Positions 1 to 6,133 of a stretch of 6,474 bases of DNA are shown one piece after another. The DNA lies in assembly GCA_002343075.1 (NCBI GenBank), contig DDRH01000066.1, positions 3,624-10,097 on the forward strand, given 5' to 3'. The position numbers and the translations under genes were made by a program. Within the stretch, counting starts at the first letter, position 1. Every line of letters begins with the position of its first letter. The DNA is from Phycisphaerales bacterium UBA2421. GTDB lineage: Bacteria > Planctomycetota > Phycisphaerae > Tepidisphaerales > Tepidisphaeraceae. The notes beneath the pieces are model-generated. The model did not search any database. It saw nothing but the letters and a program-made list of their open reading frames with translations, and had not been told where the DNA came from.

Positions 1-85
1 CCAGCGCCATCGCCACCGGCGCCGCCGCAGCGGGGGGGCGGTGCGATCGGCGAGACAAAAACGGCAATGGAGGAACCTTAATCAT
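1..85 (-). CDS. Partial CDS, N-terminus of a putative exported protein (runs off the left edge)
   Basis: Reading the minus strand from an ATG at 85-83 gives 28 open codons to the window edge. The peptide starts MIKVPPLPFLSRRSHR and continues into PPAAAAPVAMAL. A basic stretch (SRRSHR) followed by an Ala-rich, increasingly hydrophobic run looks like the start of a signal peptide or membrane anchor. A GGAG sequence (plus-strand ctcc at 92-95) lies 6 bases upstream of the ATG, which is good Shine-Dalgarno spacing and the main reason to prefer this start. The function cannot be told from 28 residues. A competing plus-strand reading (1-81, ending in TAA at 79-81) would be a Pro/Gly-rich C-terminal tail. 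It has no independent support, but the fragment is too short to exclude it. The gene would be co-directional with the 194-883 gene, with a long hairpin between them. Confidence 0.42.
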   Translation of the reverse strand, partial: MIKVPPLPFLSRRSHRPPAAAAPVAMAL

Positions 86-115
86 CGAATGCTCCGGTTG
101 GGAGAGAATGTTGAA

Positions 116-179
116 CGATGAATGATGAAGAAGGACGCCGCGCACTAAAGACGAGTGGCGCCTTCCTCACCATTCATCG
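116..179 (-). terminator. Long hairpin downstream of the 229-aa gene; candidate terminator or structured intergenic RNA
   Basis: The arms are 116-134 (CGATGAATGATGAAGAAGG) and 161-179 (CCTTCCTCACCATTCATCG). They are complementary at 17 of 19 positions. In plus-strand RNA the two exceptions are A-C mismatches. In minus-strand RNA both become G-U wobbles, so the 19-bp stem is unbroken only there. Inside, 136-139 (CGCC) pairs with 157-160 (GGCG) and 144-146 (ACT) with 154-156 (AGT), which extends the structure to a 7-base apical loop. The hairpin begins 15 bases after the stop codon of the minus-strand gene ending at 194. The 3' side (115 downwards) is only mildly U-rich, with no proper U-tract. 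A classical intrinsic terminator is therefore not certain. An mRNA 3'-end stabiliser, a mobile palindromic repeat, or a leader structure for the next minus-strand gene are alternatives. Confidence 0.55.
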
Positions 180-193
180 CTAACCGATGCGAA

Positions 194-883
194 TCACGCC
201 GCCAACGACACGCCCACGCCGCCGGCGAGGTACGCCGTCACCGGGGTGCACGCCGGGCCGCTTTGGGCGCGCGGGCTGAACCAGAACGCCGTCAGCCACA
301 CCTGGCTGCCTGCCGGCACAGTGGGGGCAAACTCCACGTCGAACGTCGTCCGCGTGATCGACCCTTCAAACTTCCACTGTGAAATGTCCGCCGGGGGGGC
401 GGTGCCCACAAAGCTGAACAGCGTCGCGCCGGCCACGCCCTCGGGCTTGCCGCGCCGGTCGCTGTCGATCGCGCGCAGCTTCACCTTCAGCGTGCGCCCG
501 ATCGCCGCCACCACTTCCAGCACCGGCGTTTCGGTTGGCGGGTTGATCGGTGAAGGCTCAACATCGCGCACCGTCAGCCCGAGGTTGATGCGCTGCTCAT
601 TGGTCAGCGTGGGAAACGCCTGAATGATGCGCGCCAAGTCGCGGGCCGATGCCCGCAGCGGCGTGCGGGCCGCGTTCTTGGCCGCAATCGTCCCGCGCGT
701 GCGGGTGGTCGGCTCGGTCGCCGTCGCCAGCGCCGAAGCAAACGACGCGTGCAGCGCCGCATACGTCGTCGCCTGCCCCGCCACCAACCCGAAGGCGGTG
801 GGCGTGGCCGATATTAACGCCGAGTAGTTAGCGGACCACGCAAGCAGATCGGCGTCTCTCGAAGGAAGAAAATCCGTAGGCAT
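194..883 (-). CDS. Hypothetical protein, 229 aa, helical N-terminal half plus fibronectin-III-like C-terminal half
   Basis: The protein begins MPTDFLPSRDADLLAW. The N-terminal half (about residues 1-105) is Ala-rich and likely alpha-helical, ending in a segment that includes RASARDLARIIQAFPTLTNE. A Pro-rich linker follows (about 115-130, PSPINPPTETP). The C-terminal half (about 130-229) is rich in beta-type residues, including KPEGVAGATLFSFVG, WKFEGSITRTTFDVEF and QVWLTAFWFSPR, and looks like an immunoglobulin or fibronectin-III-like sandwich. From memory this resembles a widespread family of bacterial hypothetical proteins with a 'TNEDRxxxGL' motif after the helical part (here TNEQRINLGL) and a 'KPxGVxGA' motif in the beta domain. 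No function is established that I can name. No signal peptide or membrane segment is seen. The start at 883 is chosen over an in-frame upstream ATG at 967 because GGAGG precedes it and the extra 28 residues are Arg/Gly-rich and unlike the rest. It is transcribed away from the restriction-modification gene, so a shared role is unlikely. Confidence 0.78.
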   Translation of the reverse strand: MPTDFLPSRDADLLAWSANYSALISATPTAFGLVAGQATTYAALHASFASALATATEPTTRTRGTIAAKNAARTPLRASARDLARIIQAFPTLTNEQRINLGLTVRDVEPSPINPPTETPVLEVVAAIGRTLKVKLRAIDSDRRGKPEGVAGATLFSFVGTAPPADISQWKFEGSITRTTFDVEFAPTVPAGSQVWLTAFWFSPRAQSGPACTPVTAYLAGGVGVSLAA

Positions 884-887
884 GATG

Positions 888-892
888 CCTCC
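888..892 (-). promoter_or_regulatory. Ribosome binding site fixing the start of the 229-aa gene
   Basis: On the minus strand GGAGG is followed by four bases (CATC) and then ATG at 883-881. The spacing is slightly short, but the motif is a full Shine-Dalgarno core. It supports the 229-residue form over the 257-residue form. Confidence 0.6.
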
Positions 893-1016
893 ATTTGTTC
901 GCCCCTTCCCTGGGCATGCGCCCCGCGCCACGCGGCGGCGAACACTCGCCGATGTAACCCGCATCACCGAAGCTGGTAAAAGGAATCGGCCATCCGCCCG
1001 ACCGCTTTAGCAACGA

Positions 1017-1043
1017 TTGAAAATATTTTGGTGGCGCGATAAA
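1017..1043 (+). promoter_or_regulatory. Weak promoter candidate in the AT island
   Basis: TTGAAA (1017-1022) matches five of six bases of the sigma-70 type -35 consensus. GATAAA (1038-1043) is a poor -10 match at a short 15-base spacing. The overlapping palindrome AAAATATTTT could equally serve the minus-strand gene as an UP-like or -10 element. This is suggestive only. Confidence 0.2.
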
Positions 1044-1099
1044 CCGCGTTCCCCGCGCCCCATCCCGCGCAGCTTCTGCGCTACGGTGTTCTAGTGGCT

Positions 1100-1110
1100 T
1101 GGTATACAAT
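1100..1110 (+). promoter_or_regulatory. Extended -10 promoter candidate for the restriction-modification gene
   Basis: TGGTATACAAT matches the extended -10 pattern TGnTATAAT, with TATACA at 1103-1108. No good -35 hexamer lies 16-18 bases upstream, which is tolerated by extended -10 promoters. Transcription would start near 1115 and give a leader of about 90 bases that contains the 1138-1162 hairpin. Confidence 0.35.
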
Positions 1111-1137
1111 CGGTTACACTCTGAGCAACGGCTGCTG

Positions 1138-1162
1138 CCGCACGCTTCTCGGCTGCGTGCGG
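1138..1162 (+). promoter_or_regulatory. Perfect 8-bp hairpin or operator-like inverted repeat in the restriction-modification leader
   Basis: CCGCACGC (1138-1145) and GCGTGCGG (1155-1162) are exact reverse complements around a 9-base loop, TTCTCGGCT. The repeat ends 42 bases before the start codon. It has no following T-tract, so it is not a typical intrinsic terminator. It could be an RNA structure limiting expression or a dyad operator. Restriction-modification genes are often tightly controlled, and no controller protein gene is visible in the window. Confidence 0.45.
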
Positions 1163-1193
1163 AACATGACGACCGCGACTCTTTCAATCTCTT

Positions 1194-1200
1194 GGGTGGG
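1194..1200 (+). promoter_or_regulatory. Ribosome binding site of the restriction-modification gene
   Basis: GGGTGGG ends four bases before the ATG at 1205. It is a G-rich but imperfect Shine-Dalgarno. The start is also supported by protein content, because the nuclease domain begins within about 20 residues. Confidence 0.45.
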
Positions 1201-1204
1201 ATAA

Positions 1205-4200
1205 ATGAATACCAGCAAAGTTTCGCTCGACACGATCCTTGCTCAGTTTCGCGACGACGCAAGAAACAACCGCGACCTCGGCGACCGCTTCGAGCGCCTC
1301 ATGGTCGAGTTCTTCCGCGCCGATCCGCTCTACGCGCAACTCTTCTCCGATGTCTGGATGTGGAACGAGTGGCCGGGCAAGGGGCAGGTCGGCGATGTCG
1401 GCATCGATCTTGTCGCCAGGGATCGCAATACGCAGGAATATTGGGCCATTCAGTGCAAGTTCTTTCTCCCCGAACACACCCTCAGCAAACCGGACATCGA
1501 CAGCTTCTTTACCGCGCTCGGCAAGCCCGCGTTTTCCAAGGGTCTCATCGTCAGCACCACCGATAGCTGGGGCAAAAACGCCCTCGACGCACTGAAACAG
1601 ACGAAGCCCGTGGCACGGCTGGGCGTTCACGACCTCGAACAAAGCCCCATCGACTGGAGCAAGTTCGACACGCGCAAGCCCGGCAAGGTCCATGCCAAAC
1701 CGAAAAACACAATTCGCGAACACCAGAAGCTCGCGCTGAAGCATGTGATGGAAGGACTCGCCGAAGCCGATCGCGGCAAGCTCATCATGGCCTGCGGCAC
1801 GGGCAAGACGTTTACCGCGCTGAAGATCGCTGAAACGCTCGCGCCCAAGCTTGCGGGCAAGGGCAAGCCCGGCCATGTGCTGTTTCTCGTCCCGTCGCTT
1901 TCTCTGCTCGCGCAGACACTCAAGGAGTGGGCGGCGCAAGCCGCCTTGCCGCTGCTAAGCCTCGCCGTCTGTTCAGATGTGAGCATCGGCAAGCGTCGCG
2001 AGAAGAAAGATGACGATTCCGGCGAAATCACGATTTACGATCTCCCCTTTCCCGCGACCACCAGCGACCGGCAATTGGTCCAGCAATATAAGATGCTGAC
2101 GCTCGCGGCGCAAAAGACCCAGAGCGATCCCGGCCTCGTCGTCGTCTTTTCCACCTACCATTCTCTCGACGCCGTCAGCAAAGCGCAGAAGGCCGGGCTG
2201 CCTGCGTTTGATCTGATCATCTGCGACGAAGCGCACCGCACCACCGGTGTCACCCTCACCGGCGAGGATGAGTCATCCTTTGTGAAAGTCCACGATGCCA
2301 ACTACCTCAAGGGCGCCAAGCGCCTGTATATGACCGCCACGCCGCGCATCTACGGCGACGAAGCCAAGACCAAGGCCAAGGAACTCTCCGCCGAACTCGC
2401 GTCGATGGACGATCCCACGCAGTTCGGCCAGGAACTCCACCGCCTCGGCTTCGGCGAAGCCGTCGGCAAGTCGCTCCTAAGCGATTACAAGGTGCTCGTA
2501 CTGGCGGTGGATGAGAAGTACGTCAGCAAAACCTTCCAGAAACAGATTGCCGACAAGGGCAACGAGCTCAATCTGGAGGACGCCACCAAGATTACCGGCT
2601 GCTGGAACGGCCTCGAAAAGCGCTTTGAAGCCGCCAAGTCCAACGTCGATCTGCAGGGCGACGTAAACCCGATGCGCCGCGCCGTCGCCTTCTCGCGGTC
2701 GATCAAGGACAGCAAAAAATTTGTTGAGCAGTTCGGGCAGATCGTCGCGGCCTATAAGTCCGATCATCCCGATGCGCCGGTTCTCGAAATCGAAGCCGAT
2801 CACGTCGACGGCACCTACGACGCATTGCGCCGCGGGGCGCTCATCGACTGGCTTAAGTCTGAATCCCCCCAGAGCACCTGCCGCATCCTCTCCAACGCGC
2901 GGTGTCTGTCCGAAGGCGTGGACGTGCCGGCGCTGGATGCGGTGCTGTTCCTCAATCCGCGCAACAGCGTCATCGACGTTGTGCAAAGTGTCGGGCGCGT
3001 CATGCGCCGGGCCGAGGGGAAGCGCTACGGCTACATCATCCTCCCCATCGGCATCCCGGCCGACAAAACGCCCGAAGAGGCCCTGAAGGACAATGACAAG
3101 TACAAGGTCGTCTGGCAGGTGCTCCAAGCCCTCCGCGCCCACGACGACCGCTTCAATGCCACGATCAACCAACTGGAACTGAACAAGTCCCGCCCCGACA
3201 ACATCCAGGTCATCGGCGTGGGCGGCGGCGCAGGGGACGAGCACGCCGGCTACAAAGACGGCGACAGCAAGCCCAAGGTCCGTGAACTCCAAGGGTCGTT
3301 CGTGTTCCCGCATCTCGAAGAGTGGAAAAACGCCATCTACGCCAAGATGGTCATGAAGGTCGGCGAACGCGCCTACTGGGAAACATGGGCCCGCGACATC
3401 GCCGCCATCGCCGAGCGGCACATCACGCGCATCAAGTCGCTGGTGGATGATCCGAAGTCGCCGAACACAAAAGCCTTCAACGAGTTTCTGGCCGGCCTGC
3501 AGCACAACCTCAACCCCGCCGTGTCGCGGGAAGACGCGATCGAAATGCTCGCGCAGCACCTGATCACCAAGCCCGTCTTCGACGCCCTCTTCGCCAACTA
3601 CGCCTTCACGCAGCACAACCCGGTCAGCCAGTCGATGCAGAAGATGCTCGACGTGCTTGATGAGCACTCGATCGACAAGGAAGCCGGCAAGCTCGAAAAG
3701 TTCTACGCCAGCGTCCGCGACCGGGCCAAGGGTCTGGACAACGCCGAAGCCCGCCAGAAGGTCGTCATCGAGCTCTACGATGAGTTCTTCCGCACCGCCT
3801 TCCCCCGCATGGCCGAGCGGCTGGGCATCGTCTACACGCCCGTCGAAGTCGTCGACTTCATCATCCACAGCGTGCAGGACGTCTTACGCGACGAGTTCAA
3901 CAGCGGGCTGGGCGAAAAAGACGTCCACATCATCGACCCCTTCACCGGCACCGGCACCTTCCTCGTCCGCCTGCTCCAGTCCGGCCTCATCCCGCCCGAC
4001 AAGCTGCTGCACAAGTACAAGAACGAACTGCACGCCAACGAAATCGTGCTGCTCGCCTACTACATCGCCGCCATCAACATCGAAGAAACTTTTCACGGCC
4101 TGCGCGCGGACAAAGGCAAGGACGACTACCTGCCATTTGACGGCATCGTGCTGACGGACACGTTCCAGCTGTACGAATCGAAACAACAAGCCTTCGAAGG

Positions 4201-6133
4201 CACCTTCCCCGAAAACAGCGCCCGCGTGAAACGCCAGAAGGCGAGCCCGATCCGGGTGGTCATCGCGAACCCGCCATATTCGGCGCAGCAGGACAGCGAG
4301 AACGACAACAACCAAAATCTTGAGTATCCGATTCTCGACCAGCGCATCCGGACAACCTATGCGGAGAAATCGAACGCAAAGCTGGTGAAGAATCTCTACG
4401 ACAGTTACATCCGCGCGATCCGGTGGGCCAGCGACCGTATCGAGAAACGTGGCGTCATCGGCTTTGTCACCAACGGTTCATTCATCGATGCCAACAACAT
4501 GGACGGCCTACGTGCTTGCCTTACCGACGAGTTCACGACGGCTTACATCTTCAATTGCCGAGGCAACGCGCGCACGCAGGGCGAGCAAAGGAAGGCGGAA
4601 GCCGGGGGCATCTTTGGTGGCGGGAGTCGCACGCCCGTCGCCATCACAATCCTCGTGAAGAACCCGGATCAAAAGGGCACGCCGACGCTGCGTTACCACG
4701 ACATAGGCGATTACCTCGACCGCAACGAAAAGCTTAAGATCATTCGCGACTTCGCCAGCATCGCCGGCATCGACACTGCGAAGAAGTGGACGACACTCAA
4801 GCCGAACGAAGAAAACGACTGGATAAACCAACGCGATCCGGCGTTCGAGAAGTTCGCAGTGTTGGGTGACAAAGAGGACACCAAGCAGCTTCGTTTCTTC
4901 GAGAATTACTCTCAGGGCGTCCTGACCAGCCGCGATTGGTGGTGCTACGGCTCATCCCGTACGTCCGTCGCCGCGAACATGCGACGAATGATCGAGACCT
5001 ACTCCGAAGATTTGCCCAAAGTGGTCGCAGCACTTTCGGGAGTCGCGAAGGAAGATCGCGAAGAGAAGCTAAACGAGGCGATCACCACTGACAGCAAGCG
5101 AATATCGTGGTCGAGGGCGCTTAAGTCAGACGTCGCAAAGGGCAAGAGTCTCAAATTCCGGCAGTCCGCTATTGCAGTCAGCGCGTATCGTCCCTTCAAC
5201 AAGCGTGTGACTTACTTTGACCGCGCGTTGAATGAGGTTGTGTACCAGATGCCATCGATTTTCCCCGAGGGGAAACTTCTGAACGTCGGCATCTTTCTGA
5301 CGGGAGGCGGGGCATCAAAAGAGTTCTCCGCATTGGTCGTAGATTGCCTTCCAAACTACCACTTCCACGACACCGGCTTATGTTTCCCGCTGTACGTCTA
5401 TGAAGAAATAGACGATTCCGGCAAGCTCGACCTCGGCAAGGACGACGGCGACATCATCGACGGCTATCGCCGTCGTGACGCGATCACGGATGCGATCCTG
5501 AAGACGTTCCGCGGCGCGTACGGGGCGAAGGTGACGAAGGAAGACATCTTCTATTACGTCTACGGCGTGCTGCACTCGCCCGAGTACCGCACCCGCTTCG
5601 CGGCGGACCTGAAGAAGATGCTGCCACGCATCCCGCTGACGAAGGAGGCGAAGGACTTCTGGGCGTTCAGCGAGGCCGGGCGGGAGCTGGCGAAGTGGCA
5701 CTTGAATTACGAGACCGTCCCGACCTGGCCGGTCGAAGAGGTGCAAAGCCAGCTCGACCTGAAGCAGGAGGATTTCTATATGGTGCAGAAGATGACCTTC
5801 GCCCGCCCGTCGGCCGAGCAGAAGGCCGCGGGGCTCAAGTGGGACAAGACCAAGATCATCTACAACAGCCACCTGACGATTACCCAGATTCCGCTAGAAG
5901 CTTACGAGTATGTCGTCAACGGCAAGCCTGCGATCGAATGGATCATCGAGCGGTATCAAGTGACACGCGATAAGGACTCGGGCATCGTCAACGACCCGAA
6001 CGACTGGTGTAAAGAGCACAAGCAGCCGCGTTACATCGCCGACCTGATTGGCCGCGTGGTGCGGGTGAGCATGGAGACGATGAAGATCGTTAAAGCGCTC
6101 CCGGCGTTGAACGAAACCCATCCGACTGCGTAG
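1205..6133 (+). CDS. Type ISP single-chain restriction-modification enzyme (Mrr-like nuclease, SF2 helicase, N6-adenine methyltransferase, target recognition)
   Basis: This 1642-residue enzyme combines restriction and modification. Residues 1-155 are an Mrr-like PD-(D/E)xK nuclease, with D68 in GDVGID and Q83-C84-K85 in AIQCKF as the catalytic set and E30 in GDRFE as a probable helper. Residues about 165-660 are an SF2 translocase: REHQ (171-174), Walker A ACGTGKT (196-202), DEAH (341-344), TATP (377-380), motif V region CLSEGVDVPALD (567-578) and motif VI QSVGRVMRR (594-602). Residues about 660-860 are a helical coupler. The methyltransferase follows, with YTPVEVVDFI (877-886), the AdoMet-binding motif DPFTGTGTF (911-919) and catalytic NPPY (1022-1025). 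The rest, to 1642, should hold the target-recognition region. The known members LlaGI and LlaBIII are about 1570-1580 residues, so this one is slightly longer. In that class one strand of an asymmetric site is methylated, and head-to-head translocating enzymes cut unmodified DNA. All key motifs are intact and there is no frameshift, so it should be active. The recognition sequence cannot be read from the protein. The gene appears monocistronic. Confidence 0.96.
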   Translation: MNTSKVSLDTILAQFRDDARNNRDLGDRFERLMVEFFRADPLYAQLFSDVWMWNEWPGKGQVGDVGIDLVARDRNTQEYWAIQCKFFLPEHTLSKPDIDSFFTALGKPAFSKGLIVSTTDSWGKNALDALKQTKPVARLGVHDLEQSPIDWSKFDTRKPGKVHAKPKNTIREHQKLALKHVMEGLAEADRGKLIMACGTGKTFTALKIAETLAPKLAGKGKPGHVLFLVPSLSLLAQTLKEWAAQAALPLLSLAVCSDVSIGKRREKKDDDSGEITIYDLPFPATTSDRQLVQQYKMLTLAAQKTQSDPGLVVVFSTYHSLDAVSKAQKAGLPAFDLIICDEAHRTTGVTLTGEDESSFVKVHDANYLKGAKRLYMTATPRIYGDEAKTKAKELSAELASMDDPTQFGQELHRLGFGEAVGKSLLSDYKVLVLAVDEKYVSKTFQKQIADKGNELNLEDATKITGCWNGLEKRFEAAKSNVDLQGDVNPMRRAVAFSRSIKDSKKFVEQFGQIVAAYKSDHPDAPVLEIEADHVDGTYDALRRGALIDWLKSESPQSTCRILSNARCLSEGVDVPALDAVLFLNPRNSVIDVVQSVGRVMRRAEGKRYGYIILPIGIPADKTPEEALKDNDKYKVVWQVLQALRAHDDRFNATINQLELNKSRPDNIQVIGVGGGAGDEHAGYKDGDSKPKVRELQGSFVFPHLEEWKNAIYAKMVMKVGERAYWETWARDIAAIAERHITRIKSLVDDPKSPNTKAFNEFLAGLQHNLNPAVSREDAIEMLAQHLITKPVFDALFANYAFTQHNPVSQSMQKMLDVLDEHSIDKEAGKLEKFYASVRDRAKGLDNAEARQKVVIELYDEFFRTAFPRMAERLGIVYTPVEVVDFIIHSVQDVLRDEFNSGLGEKDVHIIDPFTGTGTFLVRLLQSGLIPPDKLLHKYKNELHANEIVLLAYYIAAINIEETFHGLRADKGKDDYLPFDGIVLTDTFQLYESKQQAFEGTFPENSARVKRQKASPIRVVIANPPYSAQQDSENDNNQNLEYPILDQRIRTTYAEKSNAKLVKNLYDSYIRAIRWASDRIEKRGVIGFVTNGSFIDANNMDGLRACLTDEFTTAYIFNCRGNARTQGEQRKAEAGGIFGGGSRTPVAITILVKNPDQKGTPTLRYHDIGDYLDRNEKLKIIRDFASIAGIDTAKKWTTLKPNEENDWINQRDPAFEKFAVLGDKEDTKQLRFFENYSQGVLTSRDWWCYGSSRTSVAANMRRMIETYSEDLPKVVAALSGVAKEDREEKLNEAITTDSKRISWSRALKSDVAKGKSLKFRQSAIAVSAYRPFNKRVTYFDRALNEVVYQMPSIFPEGKLLNVGIFLTGGGASKEFSALVVDCLPNYHFHDTGLCFPLYVYEEIDDSGKLDLGKDDGDIIDGYRRRDAITDAILKTFRGAYGAKVTKEDIFYYVYGVLHSPEYRTRFAADLKKMLPRIPLTKEAKDFWAFSEAGRELAKWHLNYETVPTWPVEEVQSQLDLKQEDFYMVQKMTFARPSAEQKAAGLKWDKTKIIYNSHLTITQIPLEAYEYVVNGKPAIEWIIERYQVTRDKDSGIVNDPNDWCKEHKQPRYIADLIGRVVRVSMETMKIVKALPALNETHPTA
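4270..5400 (+). other. Lower-GC segment of the restriction-modification gene covering the start of the target-recognition region
   Basis: Hand counts of 60-base blocks give 63% GC at 2101-2160, 63% at 3901-3960 and 65% at 5461-5520. Blocks at 4321-4380, 4861-4920 and 5161-5220 give 52%, 50% and 52%. The dip starts near the NPPY motif and ends near residue 1400. It coincides with the part that should contact the recognition sequence. The boundaries are approximate. The reading frame is uninterrupted. Confidence 0.55.

Larger units (their letters stand above)
884..1204. other. Divergent intergenic region of 321 bases between the 229-aa gene and the restriction-modification gene
   Basis: Both flanking genes read outward from this region, so it must hold promoters for each. 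It is GC-rich except for an AT island around 1014-1029 that contains the perfect 10-bp palindrome AAAATATTTT (1020-1029). A small GC hairpin (CCGCG-cca-CGCGG, 923-935) lies in what would be the leader of the minus-strand gene. The frames that cross this region are not supported as genes. No tRNA-like or small-RNA gene is recognised. Confidence 0.6.

Noticed and set aside
31..405. Identical 14-base sequence CGGGGGGGCGGTGC at 31-44 and 392-405
   Set aside because: It is low-complexity and G-rich, falls in coding context at the second copy, and has no flanking similarity. Coincidence is likely.
246..827. Plus-strand open frames opposite the 229-aa gene (246-623 and 624-827)
   Set aside because: They are antisense to a better supported gene, have no ribosome binding site that I can see and show no domain-like sequence.
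884..967. N-terminal extension of the 229-aa protein to an ATG at 967
   Set aside because: The added 28 residues are Arg/Gly-rich and unlike the rest of the protein, while GGAGG sits just before the internal ATG at 883.
1099..1566. Plus-strand open frame crossing the intergenic region into the nuclease domain
   Set aside because: It overlaps the restriction-modification gene out of frame. The sequence is Arg/His/Pro-rich, typical of a shadow frame.
2477..3868. Long minus-strand open frame (463 codons) opposite the helicase and coupler
   Set aside because: It lies entirely antisense to intact helicase motifs. Its composition, rich in Val, Asp, Gly and Leu with no recognisable domain, is what the complementary frame of GC-rich coding DNA gives.
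1205..6133. Part of a multi-gene defence system such as DISARM, BREX or a classical Type I hsdRMS locus
   Set aside because: Nuclease, helicase, methylase and recognition parts are fused in one chain, and no partner genes of those systems occur in the window.
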